NCBI GenBank assembly: GCA_016929335.1
Contig: JAFGIY010000193.1
Location: 24,212 to 88,211, forward strand
From: Acidobacteriota bacterium
GTDB lineage: Bacteria; Acidobacteriota; UBA6911
Direction: 5' to 3'
Length of the DNA stretch: 64,000 nucleotides
Made by a program: the position numbers and the translations under genes
Notes under the pieces: model-generated
What the model saw: only the letters and a program-made list of their open reading frames with translations
What the model was told of the DNA's origin: nothing
The model's database searches: none
Shown: piece after piece, positions 29,834-40,323 of the stretch
Position numbering within the stretch: the stretch's first letter is position 1
How the letters are laid out: every line of letters starts with the position of its first letter

Positions 29834-31177
29834 ATGAAGATCGCAAAGTGGTGTGCAATGGGAATGGGAATTTTCCTTGTTCTGGCCTTCCTCGCTGCAC
29901 TAATATCCAACATCGTCTTCGCCCATCAATTCCGGAAAACCCTCGCGAGGCTTCAGGTAGAAGGCCGTCCCGTGACTATTGCTGAGTTTAAACCCGCCCC
30001 GATTCCTGTGGACCGGAATGCAGCGCCGCTGTTTGGGAAAGCGGTATTATTGCTTACAAACAAGCCCGTATCGACCGCTATTCAAGAGCTATCTAGACTG
30101 GCACACGAAAATTTCACTCTTGGCCCTCGGGATTTTTCGGAGAATAAGAGAAACATGCTGATGCGCCTTATCGAGGAACCGGAAAACAAAGCGTTGCTTG
30201 CGATTTTAAGACAGGCTGCAGAAAAGCCCAACTATAATGCCCAGCTGGAATATGAAAAGGCGCCTGCATTCCGGACACCCAATTTTCTCGCGACGCGGCA
30301 ACTCATAGAAATCCTGTCCCTTAAGGCTGAGGCAGCAGCCTATGCAGGGAAAAGCAAAGATGCCGGACAAGCACTGCTTGATGGCTTCCGGCTGTCCTAT
30401 CTCTTGAAGCAGGAACCGCTCATGATCCAATTACTCTTGTCCGTGGCATCTGACCGAATCATGATCAATAGCCTATGTCGGATAACCAATAATTTGGATT
30501 TGCCTGCCGATACCCTTCAGTCGCTCGAAACGGAACTCGAAGGCCACCTTGATGACACGGCGTTTGTGCGCGCGATGGATGAAAGCCGCGTAATTACAGC
30601 CCTGGCAGGGTATCAGATTCTGCTAAATGGCACGTATCGTGAAATCCAGATGGTAATCAATGACAAAGGGATACCGCCTCCGATTATTTTGCTTTACCGC
30701 ATGTCCGGGTTGCTGCATCGCGACATGGCTGTCTTGCTAACATTGCAGGCTGGCATTCAGGACAAATGCAGGATGCCTTCGGACAAGGTCCTTGTGTCAC
30801 TGCGCCAAAACCCTATGGAGAAGCAGATTCCAGTATTCTGTCCTATCAGCGGCATAGGGCTTCGAGCATTAGAGCCGGTCCTAAATACTAAAGCCCGATA
30901 CGAAGCCATACTGCAGGTGACTCGGGTGGGATTAGCCCTGAAACGATATAAGATGGCTCATGGAGTTTATCCGGACGCATTGACCTACCTGGAGCCTGCG
31001 TTCCCGGGTAAGCTTCCGAAGGATCCCTGCAGCGGCAATGACCTTCTGTACCGGAAGGAAGGCGAGGGATTTCTTCTTTACAGCGTAGGCAGCGACCTGC
31101 AGGATAATCGGGGTGCAGAGCCCAATCTAAAATCCCCGTCTGCGCCGTATGACATTGCCTGGAAGTCGATGCGCTAG
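29834..31177 (+). CDS. Membrane-anchored protein of unknown function
   Basis: N-terminal TM helix; ATG at 29834 after an AGGAAGG-like RBS. Confidence 0.6.
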   Translation: MKIAKWCAMGMGIFLVLAFLAALISNIVFAHQFRKTLARLQVEGRPVTIAEFKPAPIPVDRNAAPLFGKAVLLLTNKPVSTAIQELSRLAHENFTLGPRDFSENKRNMLMRLIEEPENKALLAILRQAAEKPNYNAQLEYEKAPAFRTPNFLATRQLIEILSLKAEAAAYAGKSKDAGQALLDGFRLSYLLKQEPLMIQLLLSVASDRIMINSLCRITNNLDLPADTLQSLETELEGHLDDTAFVRAMDESRVITALAGYQILLNGTYREIQMVINDKGIPPPIILLYRMSGLLHRDMAVLLTLQAGIQDKCRMPSDKVLVSLRQNPMEKQIPVFCPISGIGLRALEPVLNTKARYEAILQVTRVGLALKRYKMAHGVYPDALTYLEPAFPGKLPKDPCSGNDLLYRKEGEGFLLYSVGSDLQDNRGAEPNLKSPSAPYDIAWKSMR

Positions 31178-31337
31178 TGTGCAAAAAATACTTTACCCGT
31201 TAGTCCGGCTTTTCTCGAAACCGGGAACAAGAAATCCCAAGTCCCCGGCCAAATGGGAAGCTACTCCCTTACAGTCACTTGGCCGGTTATGTCGCGTAAC
31301 CGTTTCCCGCGAGAAATAGTTGAATAATTTATAGACG

Positions 31338-32954
31338 CTATTTTCGTGGCGCCTTTATTTCGACGCCGCCCTGGTGCAGCATGAGATGAGTCACTGTTCC
31401 GTTATCATCCTTAAGGAATTCGATTTCGGCCTCCATCAATTTGGGAAAGAATTTCGTTTCCGTCTCGGCAAAGATGGGAATCTTCGGCTGTCCCGTTGCC
31501 TGCGAAATCAACTGATCACCCTCCAGTGTAATAACCAGATCAAATCCCGGTTGAAGCTCGTAGGCGCCGACATATTGCGCCAGGATTCGGGGAGGAACGG
31601 CAATTTCTTTTCGCACGGCAACATGGTCGCTGATTCTGGGAGCCTTCGTATCCCGTCCGTTCTGATGCAGAATCAAGCTAACGATCGTATCTTCCGGGCC
31701 CCTGGTAAATTCAATTTCGGCGTTGACGACTTTGTAGAAAAAACCGGTTTCCGTGTGGGGGAACACCGGCGCTTTGCCTTGTCCGGACACCTGCGCCATC
31801 AGCTGGTCTCCTTCCAGCGTTATCATCATATTGACTTTCGGCGCCAGCTCGTAGGTCCCGACATATCGTCTCAATATTTCGGGCAGAACGGCGACCTCTT
31901 TCCGCTCTGAAGGAAGCACAACTGTCTCACCGCGCGCCAGCGAAACCAGATTCCTGCTGATCTGCTCGGGAGCGGATCCTTGCAGGTTTCCAAGGACCAC
32001 CACCGTCAACTTGTCATCAGGGATATAGGCCAGATATGTATTGAAGCCTTCGATACCTCCGCCGTGCTCAATCACCTTTCGCCCGTTGACTATGTGCACT
32101 GCAAGGCCAAAAGCATAATTGTCCTTGAACGGTGTCGTCATTTTTGTCAACGACTTAGCCGAGATCAGTTTGCCGTTGAGAAGGCCCAGTTCCCAGCACA
32201 ACAGGTCTTCGGTTGTGGAGTATAAAGCGCCGGCAGAAAACGGAACGCTCATGTGAATAAAACCGGCATTCAGAGGCCCGTCCGGGCCGGGCGCGTAGCC
32301 GGATGCACGGTGTGCGATAATGCCGGAGTTCGAATCATAGCCTGTGTCCTTCATGTCCAGGGGCTGGAATATGTTTTTGTGGATGAAATCCTGGTAGGTC
32401 TCTCCACTGACTTTTTCTATCAGGTATCCGAGCAGAACATAGCCGGAATTGCTGTATTGCATTTTTTCGCCCGAAGCAAATTCGAGAGGCCTGTCGCGAA
32501 ACAATGCGACAAGTTGTTCGGGAGTAGCGGGGAAGGGCTTCAGCCTGGGGTATTCCGGATAATTAGTAAAGCTGGGGATGCCGGATGTGTGGGTTAACAC
32601 ATGGAAGATCGTGACCTTGTCCCATGCAGCCGGGGCATCCGGCAAATATTTGCCAATGGGATCCTCGATGTTCAGCTTGCCCCTTTCTTCCAAAAGCAAT
32701 ACGGCAGCGGCTGTAAATTGCTTGGTGATGGAGCCGAGTCGGAACCTGGTCCGGGGAGTGTTTGGAATATTCCACTCGAGATTGGCCGATCCATAGCCTT
32801 TGGTAAACAAGACATCGTTTCCTCGGGCCACAAGCACGGATCCCATAAATTGCCCTTTGGAAACATAGGACTGGACGACCTGATCCATGCGCGCTGCATC
32901 CTGCGCATAGCAGGTTGTCAGAAGAAACCAAGCTATTACAATGTAACGCAGCAT
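31338..32954 (-). CDS. Serine hydrolase, beta-lactamase/class C-like family
   Basis: LGSITKQFTAAAVLLLEERGKL (SxxK), YSNSGYVLLGYLIEKVSG (YxN), signal peptide. Confidence 0.92.
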   Translation of the reverse strand: MLRYIVIAWFLLTTCYAQDAARMDQVVQSYVSKGQFMGSVLVARGNDVLFTKGYGSANLEWNIPNTPRTRFRLGSITKQFTAAAVLLLEERGKLNIEDPIGKYLPDAPAAWDKVTIFHVLTHTSGIPSFTNYPEYPRLKPFPATPEQLVALFRDRPLEFASGEKMQYSNSGYVLLGYLIEKVSGETYQDFIHKNIFQPLDMKDTGYDSNSGIIAHRASGYAPGPDGPLNAGFIHMSVPFSAGALYSTTEDLLCWELGLLNGKLISAKSLTKMTTPFKDNYAFGLAVHIVNGRKVIEHGGGIEGFNTYLAYIPDDKLTVVVLGNLQGSAPEQISRNLVSLARGETVVLPSERKEVAVLPEILRRYVGTYELAPKVNMMITLEGDQLMAQVSGQGKAPVFPHTETGFFYKVVNAEIEFTRGPEDTIVSLILHQNGRDTKAPRISDHVAVRKEIAVPPRILAQYVGAYELQPGFDLVITLEGDQLISQATGQPKIPIFAETETKFFPKLMEAEIEFLKDDNGTVTHLMLHQGGVEIKAPRK

Positions 32955-33215
32955 AGTGTCAATCTCCCCCAAAATGGAGTATCTGGCCATACTAGTTTCA
33001 AACTACGTAATCTTCCGCTGATTGATAATATCAGATAACCGGCAGAGCATATCTTAAGGATTGCACACCAAGGCAAAGCATTTATGCTGCGGACTCCATT
33101 AACCGAATGCAGTGACCGGCCGAACCCACGGCCTTTGGCCGTGCGACCCTGATAGGCTAAGCCGTTCCGTCGAGCTGTTGAAATGGGAAGATATATTACA
33201 AAGCGAAGATTATTT

Positions 33216-33335
33216 TCGGGGTCGGGGTCGCTATCGGTATCGGGGTCGAACAGAAATGATATTAGGTACGAACACAATTGATATGATTCATGGTTAAAAG
33301 CCAACCCCGATACCGACTCCGACCCCGACCCCCGA
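33216..33335. repeat. GC-rich inverted repeat with about 57-nt spacer
   Basis: TCGGGGTCGGGGTCGCTATCGGTATCGGGGT ... ACCCCGATACCGACTCCGACCCCGACCCCCGA, near-perfect complement. Confidence 0.85.
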
Positions 33336-33646
33336 GATAAAAAAGTCGCCCCGTCGTGCGGGGCAAGCCAAAGCCACTCCTTCGAGAGGTGGTTGATTAC
33401 TTGCGGCTTCTGCATCCCATAACTGTCTCGCTGATATGGCAAATGGCTGTTTCTCTTTTGCTGAACGGATCATTTGACTCCATCCCCCAAAAAATGCGCT
33501 TGTCTGCAGGAATCAGATCCGCATAATAGGAATAGCCTGGGTGATATGGCGAAAGATCCCCCCTGAATTCCGTGCATGCGCAACTCATCCCAGCGATCGG
33601 AACGCTGAGGGCAGTTATTTTTGAACTAAGGCCGGGAGAATTCAAA

Positions 33647-35020
33647 ATGGACTCTGTACTTCTTGCGCGAATCCAATTCGCGTTCACTGTAGGATTTCAC
33701 TATATTTTCCCACCGCTGACCATCGGCATGAGCTGGATCATTTTCCATTTCATGAATCGATACCGGAAAACGGGCGATGAGCAATATGCTCAGCACGCCC
33801 GGTTTTGGACGAAGCTGTTTGCCATTTCCTTTGTGGTGGGCGTGGCAACCGGCATTACGATGGAATTTCAGTCGGGCACCAACTGGTCGGAATTTTCGCG
33901 CTTCGCAGGCAGCATGTTCGGAGTCGCGCTGGCGGCCGAGGGCATACTGGCTTTCTTCATGGAATCAACCTTCACGGGCGTGCTGCTATTCGGCTGGGGC
34001 AAATTATCGAAACGAGTCCTGACCCTGGCCGCATTCCTGGTTGCATTCGGAGCGACGGCTTCAGGTCTCATGATTATAGTTGTCAATTCCTGGATGCAAA
34101 CGCCGGCGGGTTTCGAGGTAGATCCCCAGACTCAACGCGCCGTCATGACCGATTTCTGGGCGGCATTCTTCAACCCATCGACCATGCCGCGTTTTGTTCA
34201 TACCATCGTCGGAGCTTTGGCTACGGGCGCCTTCTTTATTATGGGTGTCAGCGCGTACTACCTGTTGAAAGGCCGCTACATGAGCTTTGCCAAGCGCTCG
34301 CTGAAGGTGTCGCTTCTGGTCGCGCTTGTTGCTTCCATTGCGCAACCGCTCACGGGACACTGGCATGGGCATCAAGTATGGCAAACTCAACCCATCAAGA
34401 TGGCGGCATACGAGGGACTGTTTGAGAGCGAAGCCAATCCAATGTTGCTGGCATTCGGTTTCATAGACAAAGAAGGGCGCACGGTCCATCTTCCGATCGG
34501 TGTCCCCAATTTCCTGTCCATCTTCCTTGACTTCAATCCGGATACCGTCATCCAGGGATTGAATGAATTCCCCGAAGAGGACTGGCCGCCTCTTGCGCTG
34601 ACGTTTTATCCTTTCCATCTTATGAGCTTGCTTGGTTTTTATTCGATTGGATTGACGATTCTGGGAATTTATCTTCTATGGCGCCGGAAACTGCACCAGA
34701 ACCGGTTGTTTCTTCGCCTCGCTTTGCTTTCCATTCCCGTGCCTTTCATCGCCAACGAACTGGGGTGGATTGCGGCAGAAGTGGGGCGTCAGCCATGGGT
34801 TGTATATGGTTTGAACTCCATGAGAACAGCCCTCGTCGCTTCTCCGACTGTCTCGGCCGGAGAGATCCTTTTCTCGCTGGTCATGTTCTCTCTGCTCTAT
34901 CTATTGATGTTTCTTCTCTGGATCTTTCTGCTCGGCAGGACTATTCGAAAAGGGCCCTTCGAGGAAAGGGCCGGGATGCAAGCCATGGAAGGCGGGCTTG
35001 GGGAGGAGGTGGCGCCATGA
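33647..35020 (+). CDS. cydA: Cytochrome bd ubiquinol oxidase subunit I
   Basis: LLARIQFAFTVGFHYIFPPLTIGMS, GITMEFQSGTNW, GHWHGHQVW. Confidence 0.96.
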   Translation: MDSVLLARIQFAFTVGFHYIFPPLTIGMSWIIFHFMNRYRKTGDEQYAQHARFWTKLFAISFVVGVATGITMEFQSGTNWSEFSRFAGSMFGVALAAEGILAFFMESTFTGVLLFGWGKLSKRVLTLAAFLVAFGATASGLMIIVVNSWMQTPAGFEVDPQTQRAVMTDFWAAFFNPSTMPRFVHTIVGALATGAFFIMGVSAYYLLKGRYMSFAKRSLKVSLLVALVASIAQPLTGHWHGHQVWQTQPIKMAAYEGLFESEANPMLLAFGFIDKEGRTVHLPIGVPNFLSIFLDFNPDTVIQGLNEFPEEDWPPLALTFYPFHLMSLLGFYSIGLTILGIYLLWRRKLHQNRLFLRLALLSIPVPFIANELGWIAAEVGRQPWVVYGLNSMRTALVASPTVSAGEILFSLVMFSLLYLLMFLLWIFLLGRTIRKGPFEERAGMQAMEGGLGEEVAP

Positions 35021-36042
35021 CGATACTGGGCATAATCTGGTTTTTCCTGTTGGGAGTGCTATTCATCGGTTACTCCATCCTCGACGGTTTCGATCTGGGA
35101 GTCGGCGTCTGGCATCTGCGCGGCAGGCGCGATGAGGAACGCCGGACCATGCTGAACTCCATCGGCCCGGTCTGGGACGGGAACGAGGTCTGGCTGATCT
35201 CGGCCGGCGGTGTGCTGTTCGGGGCTTTCCCGTCCGTCTACGCCACGGTGTTCAGCGGCTTTTACTTGGCACTGATGCTTATTCTGCTCGTGCTGATGCT
35301 GCGGGCTATTGCGTTCGAGTTTCGCAGCAAACACGAATCGCCGCGATGGCGAAATACCTGGGACATCGTGTTTTCGCTTTCGAGCATTGTCGCCACCATT
35401 CTGTTCGGCGTTGCATTGGGAAATATTCTGCGGGGCGTTCCTCTGGACAAAAATGCTCTTTATACGGCCGGCTTTCTCGCGCTGCTGAATCCGTATGCGC
35501 TGCTCATCGGCGTGCTTTCACTGGCAATGTTCGCCTATCACGGCGCGCTTTATATCGTCATGAAAGCGCCGGGCGAGCTGGAAAACCGGGCTCGCGGATG
35601 GGCCGGCACGGCCGGTATGGCTTACCTGATTTTGTTTGTTATTGCATCCGTTTTTACAGCGTTTTTTCAGCCCCATCTCCTGCGCAACTACGGACGTTTC
35701 CCGGCTTTGTGGGCGCTCCCCATAATCACCATTTGCATGATCGTATTCTCCACTGCTCAGCATCGCCGCGGCCGCTGCAGGAGCTCATTCATAGCTTCGA
35801 GCGCATCGATCGCTCTGATGTGGCTCATGGTGGGAGCCGGTCTGTACCCCAACCTTGTGCCGGCGTTGGGAATGCCTGAGCGAAGCATTAATATAGCCAA
35901 TGGCGCTTCTTCGGACAGCACGCTGTTGGCTATGCTGGTAATTGCGGTGCTGTTCCTACCCCTGGTCGTGGGCTATACAATCTGGGTCTATAGGGTTTTT
36001 AAGGGAAAAGTAGACGTATCTTCGGAGTATGCCCACTATTGA
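35017..36042 (+). CDS. cydB: Cytochrome bd ubiquinol oxidase subunit II
   Basis: FIGYSILDGFDLGVGVWHL, GPVWDGNEVWLISAGGVLFGAFPSVYA; ATGA overlap with cydA; ORF-track start at 34678 lies inside cydA. Confidence 0.96.
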   Translation: MTILGIIWFFLLGVLFIGYSILDGFDLGVGVWHLRGRRDEERRTMLNSIGPVWDGNEVWLISAGGVLFGAFPSVYATVFSGFYLALMLILLVLMLRAIAFEFRSKHESPRWRNTWDIVFSLSSIVATILFGVALGNILRGVPLDKNALYTAGFLALLNPYALLIGVLSLAMFAYHGALYIVMKAPGELENRARGWAGTAGMAYLILFVIASVFTAFFQPHLLRNYGRFPALWALPIITICMIVFSTAQHRRGRCRSSFIASSASIALMWLMVGAGLYPNLVPALGMPERSINIANGASSDSTLLAMLVIAVLFLPLVVGYTIWVYRVFKGKVDVSSEYAHY

Positions 36043-36079
36043 CGGACAGATCTATAGGACTTTCTTTCTTGCATCGCCG

Positions 36080-37750
36080 CTAAAAGCCGGTTTGCCCTAT
36101 CCCCCGCAGGGCGTGTTGAATGGAAAGGTAATTGATGCGATTGCCGTATTTCTGTTCCCACCCTGCATGGGTTACCAGGTCTCGCACAGGTCCCTTCATG
36201 GATGCAAAGGAAAAGCGTATCCCCTGGTGTCCATAAGCCTCCATGAGATTTTCCAGCTCATCAATGGAAACGGCATCGATATCGTTCACGCCGGACAGGT
36301 CCATGATAATCTCTTTGATTTGAGGACGGCCTGCCAGGTCCTTCGCAATTCGATCTTCCAGAAATTTCATATTTGCAAAATAAAGAGAAGCATCTACGCG
36401 AAGAATCAAGATTTCCGGAAATATCTTAACCTGCGGATAGCGCTTGATATTTCTGAAGACTCCTTCGGATTCCAGATAACCCAGTTCGGCGGTATGAGGA
36501 TAGGCGCTTTTCCAGATAAAAAGGATCAGCGAAAAGACCATGCCGATCAACAATCCCTGCTCCAGGCCGATGGTCAAGGTGCAGATAAATGTGACCAGAA
36601 ACATCCATCCATCGGCTTTCTTCAACCTGAAGAGATGAATTGCCTCTCTATAATCCACAAGGCCGCTGACGGCTGCCACGATAATCGCTCCAAGAACTGC
36701 ATTGGGCAGATAGTAAAATAGGGGGGTCAGCGCCACAAGAATCAGCAGTATGGTTACGGCTGTGATGACGGCAGCAAGTTGAGTGCGGGCTCCGGCCTGA
36801 TGATTCACCGCTGTTCTCGAGAGTCCTCCTGTGACCGGGTAGCCTGAGAAAAAGGCGCTGACCAGGTTGGCGGCGCCCAAACCTGTCAATTCGCGGTCCG
36901 GGTCCACTTTGTAGCCGGATTTGGCTGCGATATATTTCGCTACCGAAATCGATTCCATATAGCCCACAAAAACGATGACCAGTGCATTGGGAATGAGCGC
37001 CCGCACCGACGCGAGATTGTACTCGGGCATGGAAAAAGGAGGCAGACCCCGGGGTACATGTCCCACGGTCTTAAGACCGAACTCGGAAAGGCCGAAATAG
37101 GCGGCCAGTGTTCCGGCAACAACAAAAAGCATCGCGGAAGGGAAATGCGGATGCTTTATCCTGAAAAAACAGAGGCCGGCAATGCAGACAATACCGACAG
37201 CCAATGTCGGGATATTTGTTTTGCCGGCATGCCGGATAATGTCTCCCAGAAGCACGAATACGGATTGTTCATTCCCCAGGGAAATGCCCAGCAGATGCTT
37301 CATCTGGCTGAGGGCAATGATTATTGCTGCAGCGGATGTAAAGCCGCTGATGACGGCATGGGAGAAAAAGTTGATCAGAAATCCGAGCCGAACCATTCCC
37401 GCCACCAGCTGGATCACGCCGACCATGAAGCTTAAAAGTAGGACTATTGATAAATATTCTGCCGATCCGGGTTGAGCGATTGCCGAACAGGAGGCAAAAA
37501 CCAGAAGCGAAATCATTGCCACCGGTCCGACGGCGAGGTGGCGGGATGATCCCAGGAGGGCGTATGCGATCAAAGGAAGAACGGAAGCATAGAGCCCGAT
37601 TACAGGCGACAATCCTGCCAGCATCGCATACGCCATGCCTTGTGGAACAAGCATGACGGCTATCGTCAGTCCTGCCGAAATATCTGCCGGTAAATCGGAT
37701 TTCTTATACCGAATAAGCCACTCGAGCGGCAAAGCAGTGGCTTTCGACAT
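36080..37750 (-). CDS. SulP family anion (sulfate) transporter with STAS domain
   Basis: DISAGLTIAVMLVPQGMAYAMLAGLSPVIGLYASVLP, C-terminal STAS (IIMDLSGVNDIDAVSIDEL). Confidence 0.94.
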   Translation of the reverse strand: MSKATALPLEWLIRYKKSDLPADISAGLTIAVMLVPQGMAYAMLAGLSPVIGLYASVLPLIAYALLGSSRHLAVGPVAMISLLVFASCSAIAQPGSAEYLSIVLLLSFMVGVIQLVAGMVRLGFLINFFSHAVISGFTSAAAIIIALSQMKHLLGISLGNEQSVFVLLGDIIRHAGKTNIPTLAVGIVCIAGLCFFRIKHPHFPSAMLFVVAGTLAAYFGLSEFGLKTVGHVPRGLPPFSMPEYNLASVRALIPNALVIVFVGYMESISVAKYIAAKSGYKVDPDRELTGLGAANLVSAFFSGYPVTGGLSRTAVNHQAGARTQLAAVITAVTILLILVALTPLFYYLPNAVLGAIIVAAVSGLVDYREAIHLFRLKKADGWMFLVTFICTLTIGLEQGLLIGMVFSLILFIWKSAYPHTAELGYLESEGVFRNIKRYPQVKIFPEILILRVDASLYFANMKFLEDRIAKDLAGRPQIKEIIMDLSGVNDIDAVSIDELENLMEAYGHQGIRFSFASMKGPVRDLVTHAGWEQKYGNRINYLSIQHALRGIGQTGF

Positions 37751-37752
37751 AG

Positions 37753-38310
37753 CTATGTCCCCGATTTTTCGATGAAATGCAACAAGGCAATAATCATGAT
37801 GGCCACTGCGGCCACAATAATCCAGTGATTGACTTTCAACAGCTCCGGCAGCGTCATTTCGCCGAAGTTGCCTTTGCTTAAAACAGGTTTGTGAATCTTA
37901 TGGTAGATTGACGCGAATAGTCCCGCACCGATCAAAATGCCGACCACACCGCCGAGAAGCGCATCCAGACATCCCTGACCGATGGCGCCGGCGGCCGTGC
38001 CGGGGCAATATCCCAACGTGCCGAAACCGATTCCAAAGATCAAACCCCCGATGACGCTCGATCCAACCGATCCCGGTTTTGGATGAAGCCGGGCCAATCC
38101 CATGCTCCGGAGCAGATGCACTCCGATCATGCCGGTAAGCACTGCGCTAAGCATGATCTTCACAACGGTGAAATCATTGAGAAGCAGCTGGTTGATTATG
38201 ACATCGTATGTGGTAACTCCTCCTTTTTGGAGCAGGAAGCCGAAGCAGATCCCGAGCAGGAGGCCCAGGATCAGCTGAATTTTGTTATTTGCATGAATGG
38301 ATTTCAGCAT
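37753..38310 (-). CDS. YeeE/YedE family membrane protein
   Basis: GGLIFGIGFGTLGYCPGTAAGAIGQG; ATG at 38310. Confidence 0.85.
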   Translation of the reverse strand: MLKSIHANNKIQLILGLLLGICFGFLLQKGGVTTYDVIINQLLLNDFTVVKIMLSAVLTGMIGVHLLRSMGLARLHPKPGSVGSSVIGGLIFGIGFGTLGYCPGTAAGAIGQGCLDALLGGVVGILIGAGLFASIYHKIHKPVLSKGNFGEMTLPELLKVNHWIIVAAVAIMIIALLHFIEKSGT

Positions 38311-38326
38311 TGCGCCTCCTTTCGGC

Positions 38327-38845
38327 TTAGAGCAGCACTTTGTAGATAAACATGGCCGTAGCGATCCCGCCGGCGAAAAAACAGACGGCGGCCAGCCAGC
38401 TGCTGACCGCCAGTTGCAGCGTCCCGCTGATGCCGTGGCCGCTGGTGCAACCTCCGGCCCAACGGGCGCCAAAGCCCATAATGATGCCCCCCAACAAAGC
38501 AACAGCCCATCGCGCCGGGATATGACTGCCGGCTTCAGCCTGCCACATGGGCGGGATCCATTCGAACGAGAACTGCCCGGATAGGATTGAGGAGACGAAT
38601 GCTCCCACTACAATGCCTATCACAACCATCCATTCCCAATCGATCGTCGGAGCAAATTGTTGATAATAGGGTTTCTCCTTTACCTTTTGCCCTCGGAAGA
38701 GTTTCTCTATCATGCCGCTGGTCCGTGCAAAGGCGGTGGAGCAACCGATGGGCTTATCTGACAGCAAAAATGCCAGCCAGCTTAGAATTCCGATTCCGAT
38801 GCCGACTGCATAGGGCGACCATCGTTCCATTGCCAGCCATTCCAT
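38327..38845 (-). CDS. YeeE/YedE family membrane protein
   Basis: GGIIMGFGARWAGGCTSGHGISGTLQLAVSSW; ATG at 38845. Confidence 0.85.
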   Translation of the reverse strand: MEWLAMERWSPYAVGIGIGILSWLAFLLSDKPIGCSTAFARTSGMIEKLFRGQKVKEKPYYQQFAPTIDWEWMVVIGIVVGAFVSSILSGQFSFEWIPPMWQAEAGSHIPARWAVALLGGIIMGFGARWAGGCTSGHGISGTLQLAVSSWLAAVCFFAGGIATAMFIYKVLL

Positions 38846-38880
38846 GTGTTCCTCCTTATCCCAAAACGAACAAGAAATTC

Positions 38881-40323
38881 CTATGATCGGGCCAGATTGT
38901 AGGTCTGTTGCAGATCTATTCTTGGGACGTGCGGCGCTATGCAGATCGGGCAAGTCTGGCTGTAACCTGCTGCGCTGTATCCTGTCATGCCGCCTGCTAC
39001 GTTGATGACATTTTCAAAGCCTCTCTGTTTCAGCAGCGCAGTAGAGAGACTCGACCTGTGCCCGGTGCTGCAAATCAATGCTATCGGTTTGGACTTTTTC
39101 AGAATTTTATAGCGGGATCGCAGATCAGGCGCCGGGATATTAATGGCGCCTTCAATATGTTGCGCTTCAAATTCGCCGGCAGCTCTCACATCAACCAGGG
39201 TAAGCTCATCGCCTTTTTTCATAATCCGGCTGAGCTCAACCGCCGAAATTTGAGCGACGTGGTTGGCTGGGAGGCCTGCCCTTGCCCATTCAAACATTCC
39301 TCCATCAAGGTAACCGATGGCCTTGTCCAGTCCGACGCGCTTCAACAGGATCCCGGCTTCGCGGGCTTCCATCAGAGAATTGCTCACAATCAGAATATTC
39401 TGGTCGGGCGGCAGAATCCATCCGGCAAAGGTGGCGAAGTTTCCACTGATATCAATATTATAGGATCCCGGGATATGCTGGCCGCCGAATGCTTCATAGC
39501 TTCGAATATCCAGAATGAAAGTGCTCTTTCTCTCGGCAGCCTTTTTAAACTCACTGGGAGCCATGGGTATTATCTGCGGCAACTCCCGCACCAAAGCGGG
39601 GCCTTTACCATTGATGGCGCTGCAGCGGCTGAAATGATCGGGAGCTGCCGGCATATTGGTTGTCAGCGATTTGATGAATTCATCCCGATCGCTAATCAGC
39701 AAAGCGCTGTTGTATCTCCGCTCATATCCTATTGTGCTTGTGCGTTTAGCCCCCATAGCCCGGCCGCAGAGCGATCCGGCTCCATGAGCGGGACAGACCT
39801 CGCAGAAATCGGGCAACTTCATCAGCTTTTTATGCAGGCTGTCATAGAGCTTGGAGGCAAGACTCTCCGCTATCCCCGGGAAGAGATCGGGGCGTCCGAC
39901 GTCTCCCACAAAAAGAGTGTCTCCGCAGAAAACGGCTGCCGGTTCGCTTCCGCGGCTGGTATCGGTTACGATGTAGCTGATGTGCTCCGGAGTGTGTCCG
40001 GGAGTCTCTATTACCTTGATACGCATGTTTTCAATCTTAAAGGTATCCCCCTCTGCTACGGCTTTATGTTTGAATTGGCACTTGGCCGATTTTGGGGCAT
40101 AGATAACGGCGCCTGTCGCCTCAGCGAGATCCAGATGCCCGGAGATGAAATCTGCATGAAGATGCGTCTCAAGAATATGGGTGATTTCCATCCCCATATC
40201 TTCCGCGGCCTCGATGTACATGCTGATGTCTCTACTCGGATCTATGATGGCGCATGTGGTTTCGCCGCCGAGCAAATACGAACTGTGTGCTAAGCCCTTT
40301 ACAAAAAACTGCTGTACAAACAT
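38881..40323 (-). CDS. MBL-fold hydrolase (persulfide dioxygenase-like) fused to two rhodanese domains
   Basis: THLHADFISGHLDLAEATGA, GHTPEHISY; second rhodanese loop LICSTGHRSS, first lacks the Cys (LIVSNSLMEA). Confidence 0.9.
   Translation of the reverse strand: MFVQQFFVKGLAHSSYLLGGETTCAIIDPSRDISMYIEAAEDMGMEITHILETHLHADFISGHLDLAEATGAVIYAPKSAKCQFKHKAVAEGDTFKIENMRIKVIETPGHTPEHISYIVTDTSRGSEPAAVFCGDTLFVGDVGRPDLFPGIAESLASKLYDSLHKKLMKLPDFCEVCPAHGAGSLCGRAMGAKRTSTIGYERRYNSALLISDRDEFIKSLTTNMPAAPDHFSRCSAINGKGPALVRELPQIIPMAPSEFKKAAERKSTFILDIRSYEAFGGQHIPGSYNIDISGNFATFAGWILPPDQNILIVSNSLMEAREAGILLKRVGLDKAIGYLDGGMFEWARAGLPANHVAQISAVELSRIMKKGDELTLVDVRAAGEFEAQHIEGAINIPAPDLRSRYKILKKSKPIALICSTGHRSSLSTALLKQRGFENVINVAGGMTGYSAAGYSQTCPICIAPHVPRIDLQQTYNLARS

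Noticed and set aside
34678-35016. N-terminal extension of the CydB ORF into cydA
   Set aside because: CydB homology begins at ATG 35017, with the usual ATGA overlap.
38908-40293. 461-aa plus-strand ORF opposite the MBL-rhodanese gene
   Set aside because: Antisense shadow of a confidently identified protein; no recognisable family.
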